Of a stretch of 12,281 nt of DNA, positions 1 to 6,188 are shown in pieces. The stretch spans positions 1 through 12,281 of the forward strand of contig JAUYBK010000104.1 of assembly GCA_030693105.1 (NCBI GenBank). The letters are read 5' to 3'. Position 1 is the first letter of the stretch. Each line of letters starts with the position of its first letter. Below the pieces are notes generated by a model. The model did not search any database. It was not told the origin of the DNA and saw nothing but the letters and a program-made list of their open reading frames with translations. A program made the position numbers and the translations under genes. This DNA is from Methanobacteriaceae archaeon. GTDB taxonomy: Archaea; Methanobacteriota; Methanobacteria; Methanobacteriales; Methanobacteriaceae.

Positions 1-661
1 ATAAGACATTTCGCACCACATTGGACTTAATCAGCAAATCAATAAGGGCCATAGCCACCCGGGTCTTCCCGGTACCAGTGGTCATTTCAATTAAAGCGGT
101 TCGGTGACATTCTGAAAAGTGTTCTGAGAGTTTCCGGACAATCTGCACACTACGAGGCCGATCTACGATGCGAGTGTTTATATTAATAGAAGTAGGATCT
201 TTTCGATTTTGGTAGAGGTCTCTACGCCTTTTCAAGTCTTCCTGGCTAAAGGGCCCACTTACTTTCCTCTCCACCCCGTACTCGTCAATGAAAAGCCAGT
301 AATCACCGTTGGTTAAGAAGATGGGAATTTTACGCAAGATTTGTTTTTCAATGTCTTTAGCGTAGCTGCGGGCCTGTATTCGACCAGTGTCCGCATTTTT
401 AGAAAAACGTTTAGCTTCGATGATGGCCAGGGGAGTGTTATCCCAATCAAGTAACAGATAATCAATAAAACGGTCTACTCCGCGTTCTACCTTACCGTCA
501 AAGAAAATGAATCTTTTATTTTTAAAATCAGACTTAACCGAGTTGACTTCTTCTTTGATGTACTTATCAGGCCAACCCTGTTTTTTTAAAACTGGATCAA
601 TATACTTTTTTCGCGTCCGGCTTTCGGATAAAAATGAAACATCATCAGTATACGAATCCAT
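1..661 (-). CDS. hsdR: Type I restriction enzyme R subunit, EcoEI-like, N-terminal part (3' end outside window)
   Basis: Translating leftward from the ATG at 661 gives 220 open codons that run off the window edge, so this is the N-terminal part of a much longer protein. Residues 11-30 (the SESRTRKKYIDPVLKKQGW region) match the start of EcoEI-type R subunits. A PD-(D/E)xK nuclease core is visible, with D67 in the DYLL segment and E82-A-K84 in IIEAKR, followed by a QARSYA segment (96-101) and LTNGDYW (116-122). A Walker A motif, TTGTGKT, lies at 194-200 and opens the SF2 translocase domain. In this family the R subunit cleaves and translocates DNA in complex with HsdS and HsdM, which are not in the window. 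A TATA box centred about 27 nt upstream supports this ATG and a leaderless mRNA. The family call is firm; whether the gene is intact past the edge cannot be seen. Confidence 0.88.
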   Translation of the reverse strand, partial: MDSYTDDVSFLSESRTRKKYIDPVLKKQGWPDKYIKEEVNSVKSDFKNKRFIFFDGKVERGVDRFIDYLLLDWDNTPLAIIEAKRFSKNADTGRIQARSYAKDIEKQILRKIPIFLTNGDYWLFIDEYGVERKVSGPFSQEDLKRRRDLYQNRKDPTSININTRIVDRPRSVQIVRKLSEHFSECHRTALIEMTTGTGKTRVAMALIDLLIKSNVVRNVL

Positions 662-683
662 AGTTAATATGAGATTAACCAGG

Positions 684-693
684 ATATTTAAAA
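684..693 (-). promoter_or_regulatory. TATA box of the hsdR-like gene
   Basis: On the minus strand this reads TTTTAAATAT. Its centre is about 27 nt before the A of the ATG at 661, the usual distance from an archaeal TATA box to the transcription start, so the mRNA would begin at or next to the start codon. No Shine-Dalgarno sequence precedes that ATG, which fits a leaderless transcript. Inferred from spacing and composition only. Confidence 0.5.
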
Positions 694-761
694 CTTATCA
701 CAATTTTTCCTTTAATTCTCTTACCAAAAAATGTTATTTTATTTTAATGCTAAAAATATCC

Positions 762-773
762 TAAAAAAAATAA
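762..773 (-). terminator. U-tract terminator after the carbonic-anhydrase-like gene
   Basis: About 70 nt after the stop of the carbonic-anhydrase-like gene the minus strand carries a run of eight T followed by further T-rich sequence. Archaeal RNA polymerase commonly terminates on such U tracts without needing a hairpin, and no convincing hairpin is seen here. Confidence 0.35.
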
Positions 774-841
774 TAGAAAAATTAAGGCCCTACTGAACCT
801 TTATGTTGTTCATAAGTTACTGTTGAAGGTGGATGGGTCGT

Positions 842-1231
842 CTATGGACTGAAAGTAGATAGATCTACTTCAGATACCTCAAAATTTTCATCTAACCACA
901 GTCCAATCACTTCTAAAGAAGGAATTATGGCGTTGAAGATATTTACCGCGACGATAATTTGTTTTTTATGTAATTCATCACTAACGGGGTTACCAGCACA
1001 GTCATGATGTCCGACAATGAAAATCAGTTCTGAACCATGATCATCGGTGGATATATTTAGTTTTTTTAGTAATCTAATATCATATTTTTCTGAAGATAAA
1101 AGACCCACCATGCCTGCTTCGGTGATCATGTCTACGTAATCCACGTCGTACTTGGTTTTTATCCAATTTATAACGGGAAGTTGGGTCCTTCCATCCATAC
1201 AGTTTAGACAAGTTGCAAATTTATTTACCAT
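842..1231 (-). CDS. Small beta-carbonic-anhydrase-like protein
   Basis: This 129-residue protein keeps the beta-class carbonic anhydrase zinc signature: C11-M-D13-G-R15 (C-x-D-x-R) near the N-terminus and H75-H-D-C78 (H-x2-C) in GHHDCAGN. In true enzymes the two Cys and the His bind Zn and the Asp-Arg pair gates the active site. It is much shorter than typical beta-CAs (about 180-220 residues) and has an extra Cys (C8) just before the motif, so CO2 hydration is plausible but not proven; it could be a diverged homologue binding another small molecule. The ATG overlaps the last 11 nt of the purC-like gene and is preceded by a GGGAGG ribosome site inside that gene, so the two genes are translationally coupled. 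No signal peptide or membrane segment is seen, so it is probably cytoplasmic. Confidence 0.72.
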   Translation of the reverse strand: MVNKFATCLNCMDGRTQLPVINWIKTKYDVDYVDMITEAGMVGLLSSEKYDIRLLKKLNISTDDHGSELIFIVGHHDCAGNPVSDELHKKQIIVAVNIFNAIIPSLEVIGLWLDENFEVSEVDLSTFSP

Positions 1232-2252
1232 TTAACTCCCTCCCAATTTCAGTAATTATCTCCTTTAATGGACGTAATCCTTCAAACCATTCTTGGCCGG
1301 TTATTTCATTGGTACAAGCACAGTAGATTTGGGAAATAAGGGATTTTAATTTAGTAGGTAGGGGATCTGGATTAACGGCACAAATATTCTTCCATTCTGC
1401 CCTGTTTTTTGCTTTAGCTTGTTCAGTAGCCTCATACCATCCGCTTCCCCGGTAATGGATTCTGGCAATTTCCTTACTTACTGGAAGACCTTTAAAGGTG
1501 AAGCGGCATTCATCTAAAGTTCCAATAACATCCACCAGAATTAAGTCTCTGGGGGAGTTGTATCCGACTTCGATTTTACCGTCTTCATTGATCATATCTA
1601 TTTTAGAAAATTCGGCGGTTAGGGCCTCATTAACTACGGCGAGTAAGTTTTTTAAATCCTTAATTTCTTTGCTGCTGAGTCCTGAGATCGCCTGAGCTTC
1701 ATCCCACTTCAGATAACGGTCAGTAATTTCCAGCTTGGTGGAAACATCCAGAATTGGAGTTTCTAATTTCTCATTGGGGGCTGGTATTTCGTCCAGACCC
1801 AAGTCATTTAATTCAATTTCTCCTCTTTGCAAACGACCAAAAACGCTGCTTCCTTCTGGTATGTAATTTCGGTAGATCAACTCTAGGGGAATCAAGCAGT
1901 TTCCTTTCAAGTCCCGATATTGAGAGTAATCATAGTTCCCGTCTTTTAGTAGTGGTTCTAAAACTCGCAGAAGTTTGATCTGCATTTCATTGGAAGGTTT
2001 TTTTAGTTCAGATAATTTTTTAGCTTCCCCATCTTCTACTAAACCAATATAATGAGTTTTAAAGCCCATTTTTTCAAATTTTTCAAAGAAATAAGCTCCT
2101 AGTATGGCGATGGCCTCACCTTTGTGTGGAATTAGATCGGGCATTTCTCCCCAGTCAAATACAGAGTATCTATCCGAGAAGGTGAATCTTCCGATTCCTT
2201 CCTGGTCTTTTGTTGGATTTTCCAATACTTTTAAATCTTTTACACTACCCAT
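1221..2252 (-). CDS. Long-form SAICAR synthetase (PurC)-like protein
   Basis: The 343-residue product belongs to the SAICAR synthetase family, which joins CAIR and aspartate using ATP in purine synthesis. Recognisable blocks are SDRYSVFDWGEMPDLIPHKGE (about 26-46; the family's TDRisaFD..mp..IPgKG), PLELIYRNYIPEGSS (122-136; the P.E.vvR.y..GS block) and LVDVIGTLDECRF (239-251; the family's DE.sPD.cRlW). In the last block the usual Asp-Glu is Asp-Val (D241-V242) and the Pro is Leu, while D247 and R250 remain. The common bacterial and archaeal enzyme is about 240 residues, so this is a long variant with an extra C-terminal part. It may be a genuine long PurC or a paralogue with a changed substrate. 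The start has an AGAGGAT ribosome site. It is the first gene of a pair with the carbonic-anhydrase-like gene. No other purine gene is nearby. Confidence 0.75.
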   Translation of the reverse strand: MGSVKDLKVLENPTKDQEGIGRFTFSDRYSVFDWGEMPDLIPHKGEAIAILGAYFFEKFEKMGFKTHYIGLVEDGEAKKLSELKKPSNEMQIKLLRVLEPLLKDGNYDYSQYRDLKGNCLIPLELIYRNYIPEGSSVFGRLQRGEIELNDLGLDEIPAPNEKLETPILDVSTKLEITDRYLKWDEAQAISGLSSKEIKDLKNLLAVVNEALTAEFSKIDMINEDGKIEVGYNSPRDLILVDVIGTLDECRFTFKGLPVSKEIARIHYRGSGWYEATEQAKAKNRAEWKNICAVNPDPLPTKLKSLISQIYCACTNEITGQEWFEGLRPLKEIITEIGRELNGK

Positions 2253-2330
2253 TTTAAATCCTCTTTATTGTATTATTGATCGGGTTGTTTTTCAATCCTT
2301 AATGATTAATAATGATTAGTTTTTTCTAGT

Positions 2331-2340
2331 CATAAATAGG
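2331..2340 (-). promoter_or_regulatory. Candidate TATA box of the purC-like / CA-like pair
   Basis: The minus strand reads CCTATTTATG about 80 nt before the purC-like ATG. Transcription would start near 2308, leaving a leader of about 55 nt that contains the Shine-Dalgarno site. Two AATGATTA octamers (2301-2308 and 2311-2318) lie right at the predicted start, and a third, inverted copy is at 2413-2420. This is a weak call based on composition and distance. Confidence 0.3.
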
Positions 2341-2435
2341 TTAGTATCAACTGGTATTTGCCATAAAATCACCTTGGTTGCAGTGGATCTAAGTGGCTAG
2401 TTATTCGTATATTAATCATTAATATAAAAGTATTA

Positions 2436-2579
2436 CTATATCTTTTCCAGACCTTCTACTACCAACTTTCGTATAATATACGATCGGGACCGGTCTTCCC
2501 TAAGAGCAATCCTATCAATCTTCGCAATGTACTCCGGCTCCAGGCGGATGTAAACACTTTTCTTCTTTTGCTTTACCAT
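2436..2579 (-). CDS. Ribbon-helix-helix (CopG/Arc-like) regulator, 47 aa
   Basis: A small ORF starts at the ATG ending at 2579 and stops at TAG (2436-2438). The 47 residues begin with a lysine-rich stretch, then KSVYIRLEPEYIAKID (7-22), which fits the DNA-contacting beta strand and start of helix 1 of ribbon-helix-helix proteins, then RSRSYIIRKLVVEGLEKI (30-47), matching the turn and helix 2 (family pattern: ...R S..IR..i..g). Such proteins act as dimers that insert a two-stranded sheet into the major groove, often repressing their own gene. A TATA box centred about 27 nt upstream lies within an inverted repeat (2595-2619). The next gene downstream on the same strand is purC-like, 183 nt away; upstream is the hydrogenase operon terminator. 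The target genes are unknown. Confidence 0.75.
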   Translation of the reverse strand: MVKQKKKSVYIRLEPEYIAKIDRIALREDRSRSYIIRKLVVEGLEKI

Positions 2580-2594
2580 GTATATAGTTACTAT

Positions 2595-2619
2595 TCAGTA
2601 CATATAAATACATTACTGA
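2595..2619 (-). promoter_or_regulatory. TATA box within an inverted repeat: promoter and likely operator of the RHH gene
   Basis: On the plus strand TCAGTA (2595-2600) and TACTGA (2614-2619) form a perfect 6-bp inverted repeat around a 13-nt centre that holds the minus-strand TATA box TATTTATA (2603-2610). The TATA centre is about 27 nt from the RHH gene's ATG, so the mRNA is probably leaderless. A further TACT at 2589-2592 pairs with the AGTA at 2597-2600. A dimeric RHH protein bound here would block TBP, a simple autoregulatory arrangement. The repeat is seen directly; the function is inferred. Confidence 0.45.
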
Positions 2620-2659
2620 TAATCCGATCTAAAACCCCCCCATTAACAACGTCCCTAAA

Positions 2660-2691
2660 ATAAAAAGAAAAAAAGAGCTTAAAAAAGCCCT
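2660..2691 (-). terminator. Hairpin plus U-tract terminator of the hydrogenase operon
   Basis: In the minus-strand RNA AGGGCUU (plus 2685-2691) pairs with AAGCUCU (2674-2680) over a four-U loop, with one G-U wobble, and is followed at once by U-rich sequence broken by a single C (2660-2673). The stem reaches into the UAA stop codon of the hydrogenase large-subunit gene. This looks like an intrinsic terminator separating the operon from the RHH gene. Confidence 0.65.
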
Positions 2692-4142
2692 TAGATCAGC
2701 TTTTGAGTTAAAAGCTTCCCTTCTAGATCGTAGATATCCACTTCAAGTGGAGAGCTGCCATCTATGGCGTGGGTGGCACAAGAAAGACAGGGGTCATAGG
2801 CTCGGATGATCATCTCCAACTGGTTTTTCAATCCTTCCGAAACTTCTTCACCGTGGATCATCTTCTTGGCAGTTTCTCGTACACCAATGTCCATGGATAG
2901 GTTGTTCTGACCAGTAGACACAATCAGGTTGGCACGGGTTATGAAGCCTGCTCCATCGGTTTCATAGTCGTGTATCAGGATACCCCGGGTAGCTTCGATC
3001 ATACCCACTCCTCGGCGGGTTTCACCGGATTCTTTGGCCTCGTCCTTGGTCATGAGTGGTTCGGTTAAGTTCTGCCGGATATCGGTGCTGGTTATGGAAT
3101 CGTCTTCTAAAAGTTGCACTGCCCGTTCAGAGGCATGCATAAGTTCAATGAGGCGAGCGTAGTGGTATAGTAGTGGGTTCTGGGCAATTCCATAGTTTTC
3201 CTTGTACTCTGCAAATAACTCTGAAGCCTTCTCGGTAGGAATGTTATCTGCTACGTTGAGTCTAGCCAGGGGTCCCACCCGGTAGTTTCCTTCAGGGAAT
3301 CCAATCTGTTTCAGGTAAGGGAATTTCAGATAAGACCAGGGCTGCACTTTCTCTTCAATGTAGTCCAGGTAGTCTCCGGACCCGAATTCATGGACTGGGT
3401 TACCAGCAGGGTCAATGACCTTCACGTTACCGTCGTAGAATTCTATATCTCCGCCATTCTTAGTGATAGCTCCGAAATGACTTTTCACTGGTCCTAAAAG
3501 TTCTATAGCTTCAGCGTACTGGGTAAATAATGGTTTGGCTACTTCAACTCCCTGTTCTACCAGGTCAATACCACTCTTGGCCTTAGTTAACAAATCAGCT
3601 TGTTGTTCAGAAGTTAATCCACGGGATTGTCCTCCTGGCACGGCAGTTACCGGGCTGATGGGTTTTCCTCCCACCGCGGCGGTTATTTCCTGTCCGATCT
3701 TCCGGGTCTGGATGGCCATGGAGGCCAAGGCCGGGTTGGACTTTATGATCCCTAAAACATTCCGCATTGCCGGGTCAGATTCAGGGCCCATCACTAAATC
3801 AGGGGCTCCTAAGAAGTAGAAGTGCAAGGAATGGGAGTGTATGTACTGTCCCATCAGCATGAGTTCCCTTAGTTTCTTAGCAGTTTCTGGTGGTTCCAGT
3901 CCAAAGATCTGGTCCGTTGCTTTAGCCGATGCCAAGTGGTGGGCCGTTTGACAGATACCGCAAATACGGGGGGTGATACGGGGTGCTTCTTCTACTGCGG
4001 CACCTTCCAGGAACTTTTCAAATCCCCGGATTTCCATAACGTGAAAGTGGGCGTCGGCCACGTTTCCAGCGTCGTCTACTTGCACGGTGATTTTGGCGTG
4101 TCCTTCAATACGAGTTACTGGACTTATTTCAATATTTTTCAT
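2691..4142 (-). CDS. Group 3 [NiFe]-hydrogenase large (catalytic) subunit, MvhA/VhuA-like
   Basis: This 483-residue protein carries the Ni-Fe active site. Using the ATG at 4142, the N-terminal PVTRIEGHAKI and RGFEKF blocks are followed by RICGIC (C61, C64), and near the end DPCLSCATH (C452, C455); these four cysteines bind the Ni-Fe(CN)2CO centre. Twenty-five residues follow the His, the kind of tail that a maturation protease removes after Ni insertion. The sequence resembles MvhA (YLKFPY.K..G.P.G.YRV.PL.RLNVAD; QNN; AYDPCLSCATH), so a soluble group 3 enzyme is likely. A GTG at 4151, directly after the small-subunit stop, could also start translation, but AGGTGAT at 4147-4153 is well placed as ribosome site for the ATG. 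It is the last gene of the operon. No protease gene is in the window, so processing must be supplied elsewhere. Confidence 0.9.
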   Translation of the reverse strand: MKNIEISPVTRIEGHAKITVQVDDAGNVADAHFHVMEIRGFEKFLEGAAVEEAPRITPRICGICQTAHHLASAKATDQIFGLEPPETAKKLRELMLMGQYIHSHSLHFYFLGAPDLVMGPESDPAMRNVLGIIKSNPALASMAIQTRKIGQEITAAVGGKPISPVTAVPGGQSRGLTSEQQADLLTKAKSGIDLVEQGVEVAKPLFTQYAEAIELLGPVKSHFGAITKNGGDIEFYDGNVKVIDPAGNPVHEFGSGDYLDYIEEKVQPWSYLKFPYLKQIGFPEGNYRVGPLARLNVADNIPTEKASELFAEYKENYGIAQNPLLYHYARLIELMHASERAVQLLEDDSITSTDIRQNLTEPLMTKDEAKESGETRRGVGMIEATRGILIHDYETDGAGFITRANLIVSTGQNNLSMDIGVRETAKKMIHGEEVSEGLKNQLEMIIRAYDPCLSCATHAIDGSSPLEVDIYDLEGKLLTQKLI

Positions 4143-4151
4143 GATAATCAC

Positions 4152-5063
4152 CTATTTTTTCACCAGTTGTGGTATTAGAGAGACCTGCTTGTCTTCCATG
4201 ATGATACTTCCAATTACAAATCCGTAGATAACATGCCCGATGTCGTAGATCTGTTTTTCCACGTCTTTTTCTGGCATCTTGGAGATGTGAGCGATCCTCT
4301 TTATAACACCATTGTAGATATCGTGACTGGGCTCCCGGATAACGTCCAGGGATGGGCCTCCGCAGCCGTGGCAGGGAACACCTGCATCGGTACAGAGTCC
4401 ACCGCATCGTCCCAGGGTCACTGAACCTAGGCACACGTATCCCTGGGATAAGAAGCATTTACCTTCTTCAGGGGTTCCTTCTACTCGGCGGAGTATCTTA
4501 TCGTATTCGACGTGTTCCATTTCCCGCTGACAATCAGCACAAACACTCTTTTTAGGAACTTCAGGAGCCTCGTTGTTTATGAGAGGTATCAGGATGTCTC
4601 CGGTCAACTGCTCTTTAGGAGGGCAGCCGGGTATGAATCCGTCAATTTCGGTAAAGTCCGCGGCGGGGTGAACGATATTTAACAGTTCCGGCACCACTTC
4701 GTTAGGTAACGGTGCGGACACGGTACTGGGGTTGTCGGAGTAGGTACGAGAAGTTACTTCGTCTTGGGTGTATAAATCTGCCATACCTGTTATTCCACCG
4801 TAGCAGGCGCAGGTACCGTAGGCGATGAGGATGTCTGATTTTTCCCTTAATTCCTCCAACCTTTCTTGGTTCTCCTTGTTCCGGACGGATCCGGACACAA
4901 TGGCAATGTTAATGTTGTCTGGCAGTTCCTTGGCATCCATCAGGACTGGTGCATATACCAGTTCTGCTTTTTCCAGGAGTTTAGGTAAGTCTTCGTGTAA
5001 ATCTAAAATAGATATTTCACATCCGGCACAGCTGGCCAGTGTTTCCAGGGCAATGGTTACCAT
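4152..5063 (-). CDS. Group 3 [NiFe]-hydrogenase small subunit, MvhG/VhuG-like
   Basis: The 303-residue iron-sulfur subunit passes electrons from the Ni-Fe site. Cysteines for the proximal cluster are C12 and C15 (CAGC), C85 or C87 (YGTCACYGG) and C147 (GCPP). C175, C178, C203 and C211, and then C220, C224, C231 and C234 (last pair in CHGCGG), can bind two more [4Fe-4S] clusters, as in MvhG and FrhG. Length and blocks (VYAPVLMDAKE, RNKEN, GG..GMADLY) fit the Mvh/Vhu type. There is no Tat signal, so it is cytoplasmic. Its ATG overlaps the V4R stop by one base (TAATG) with GGGGTGG as ribosome site, and its stop abuts the large-subunit start, so stoichiometric coupled expression is expected. The operon lacks MvhD, so its outer cluster must hand electrons to something else, most simply the ferredoxin encoded upstream. 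Confidence 0.88.
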   Translation of the reverse strand: MVTIALETLASCAGCEISILDLHEDLPKLLEKAELVYAPVLMDAKELPDNINIAIVSGSVRNKENQERLEELREKSDILIAYGTCACYGGITGMADLYTQDEVTSRTYSDNPSTVSAPLPNEVVPELLNIVHPAADFTEIDGFIPGCPPKEQLTGDILIPLINNEAPEVPKKSVCADCQREMEHVEYDKILRRVEGTPEEGKCFLSQGYVCLGSVTLGRCGGLCTDAGVPCHGCGGPSLDVIREPSHDIYNGVIKRIAHISKMPEKDVEKQIYDIGHVIYGFVIGSIIMEDKQVSLIPQLVKK

Positions 5064-5617
5064 TATTTACCACCCCATTTGATGGTGAGAGTTTTAAGAC
5101 AGGCGTTGGGACCTACATGGTCTATGTCCAGTTTTCCCTTGATGCTCATCACTTCTTCAACAGCCCCTACCATGTAGCCGTATAATAAGTAACATAGCGG
5201 TCCTTTCTGTGGGAGTCCGGTTCTTCTAAGGGTTTGTCGAACAACACAGTCCATGAATAGTAGTTTAACCACAGTTTCGTTTCCTTTCTCTATGGTGTAA
5301 CCTTCTTGGTCTGAGGGTTTCCACATTTCAAAGTAGAATTCTACTCCCAGGACTTCACCCATTTCTTTCATGGCCTGTTCCAGGTTATCGGTTTTTTCCA
5401 TCATTTTGGCCGCATCGTGGCCCATACGTTTTCCTGCTTGGTAAACAATGGCATTGGCCCCCCGTCCTGAAACTTGTTCCAGGGCGCTGGACATTGATCC
5501 TACAAACTTCATCAGTACGTGCAGTGCTTCTTCGTAGTCTTCAATGTCCCCACCGGTCTCTTTAGGGATGAGTTCTGGTCTGAATGTTCCTCTTATTTCT
5601 TCAATTTCCATATCCAT
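5063..5617 (-). CDS. V4R (4-vinyl-reductase-like) domain protein in the hydrogenase operon
   Basis: This 184-residue protein has a C-terminal half that fits the V4R small-molecule-binding domain: MDCVVRQTLRR with C124, GPLCYLLYGYMVGAVEEVM with C142, and GPNACLKTLTI with C173. In this family such conserved cysteines are thought to bind a metal or cofactor, and the domain occurs in BchJ and in sensory or assembly proteins. Residues 27-91 look helical (ALHVLMKFVGSMSSALEQV; NAIVYQAGKRMGHDAAKMM). The start is the ATG at 5617, with GAGGGGATC upstream, 10 nt after the ferredoxin stop; a second in-frame ATG lies at 5611. It sits between the ferredoxin and small-subunit genes and overlaps the latter by one base, so it is surely made with the hydrogenase. 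Its role could be assembly, ligand sensing or a structural subunit; the sequence does not decide. Confidence 0.72.
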   Translation of the reverse strand: MDMEIEEIRGTFRPELIPKETGGDIEDYEEALHVLMKFVGSMSSALEQVSGRGANAIVYQAGKRMGHDAAKMMEKTDNLEQAMKEMGEVLGVEFYFEMWKPSDQEGYTIEKGNETVVKLLFMDCVVRQTLRRTGLPQKGPLCYLLYGYMVGAVEEVMSIKGKLDIDHVGPNACLKTLTIKWGGK

Positions 5618-5627
5618 TATGATCCCC

Positions 5628-5879
5628 TCAGATTATTTTATCCAGGACATCGTTAACTTTTCGGTCGATGTATAACCTTTTGGCAACGTGTATGTCGCGG
5701 TGTTCCATGGCTTGGGCGGGGCAGATCTCGTGGCAGGACAGGCAAGCCATACAGTCTTCCACCTTAACCACTTCGGTCTTCCACTTTTCCTCATTCATCT
5801 GGTACACGTCGTTGGGACAGTCGTCAACACAAGACCCACATCCCACGCATGCATCTTCGTCAATTTCGATTTCCACCAT
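5628..5879 (-). CDS. 2[4Fe-4S] ferredoxin of the hydrogenase operon
   Basis: The 83-residue protein has two full cluster motifs: C11-x2-C14-x2-C17-x3-C21-P and C43-x2-C46-x2-C49-x3-C53-P. About 21 residues (VYQMNEEKWKTEVVKVEDC region) separate them, slightly more than in the minimal clostridial type, and there is a 30-residue C-terminal helical tail (HVAKRLYIDRKVNDVLDKII). It is acidic and soluble. As first gene of the operon with the V4R protein and both hydrogenase subunits, it is the obvious electron partner or an integral electron-transfer subunit. The start has AGGCGAT as a weaker Shine-Dalgarno site 5 nt before the ATG. A candidate TATA element lies about 50 nt upstream. Confidence 0.9.
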   Translation of the reverse strand: MVEIEIDEDACVGCGSCVDDCPNDVYQMNEEKWKTEVVKVEDCMACLSCHEICPAQAMEHRDIHVAKRLYIDRKVNDVLDKII

Positions 5880-5923
5880 ATTAAATCGCCTATGTTCATT
5901 TTTATTTTAATGTTTCCGGGAAA

Positions 5924-5937
5924 GATTTTTTAAAATC
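5924..5937 (-). promoter_or_regulatory. Candidate proximal promoter of the hydrogenase operon
   Basis: The minus strand reads GATTTTAAAAAATC, a near-palindrome around a TTTTAAAAAA TATA-like element. Transcription would start near 5903, giving a leader of about 24 nt that includes the AGGCGAT ribosome site. More TATA-like elements lie further upstream (6073-6084 and 6189-6200), so the operon may have several promoters. Supported by composition and distance only. Confidence 0.35.
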
Positions 5938-6050
5938 ACTCCCAATATGCCAGTGGATATTATTTCTTAATATTTTGATATTCTTAGTACTTATATGATG
6001 ATGTTGATACCCCACCCACCTTCTTGTATTAAAAAAATGTTTTCATTGGT

Positions 6051-6140
6051 TCACGTTGCTTGGAATATTGAACTATTTTTATAACACTGGGGAATTCGGT
6101 TTATATGCCATTTTTTCGTGTAGTCTGGGAGGTCTTTCAT
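6051..6140 (-). CDS. Possible 29-residue small protein upstream of the hydrogenase operon
   Basis: An ATG (6138-6140 on the plus strand) opens a 29-codon frame beginning MKDLPDYTKKWHINRIPQCY and ending at TGA (6051-6053). It has AGGAGC four bases before the ATG and a TATATATA element (6189-6200) that would start a transcript about 25 nt before the ATG. The peptide is not recognised. It could be a leader peptide, an orphan small protein, the remnant of a decayed gene, or chance. It is listed because three signals (TATA, ribosome site, ATG) line up, but its shortness keeps confidence low. Confidence 0.25.
   Translation of the reverse strand: MKDLPDYTKKWHINRIPQCYKNSSIFQAT
6073..6084 (-). promoter_or_regulatory. 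TATA-like element in the hydrogenase operon upstream region
   Basis: The minus strand reads GTTATAAAAATAG, one of the better TATA matches in the 396-nt stretch 5880-6275. It would start a transcript near 6047, giving the hydrogenase operon a leader of about 170 nt. It also lies inside the possible 29-residue ORF, so the two interpretations compete. Confidence 0.3.
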
Positions 6141-6188
6141 TAGCTCCTAGAAAGTGGACTATCATCATACCAAAATAATGTTTCTTCT

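Noticed and set aside
507..764. Open frame of 85 codons on the plus strand
   Set aside because: It lies opposite the hsdR-like gene and its promoter; the translation is low in charged patterns typical of a real protein and no ribosome site or homologous motif is seen.
4151..4151. GTG as the start of the hydrogenase large subunit
   Set aside because: It would begin inside the AGGTGAT ribosome site that is well placed for the ATG at 4142; the ATG also matches the usual N-terminus of the family.
4129..4458. 109-codon minus-strand frame within the hydrogenase small-subunit gene
   Set aside because: It is an alternate frame of a gene with complete cysteine motifs; the Arg/Cys/Pro-rich translation is typical of a shadow frame.
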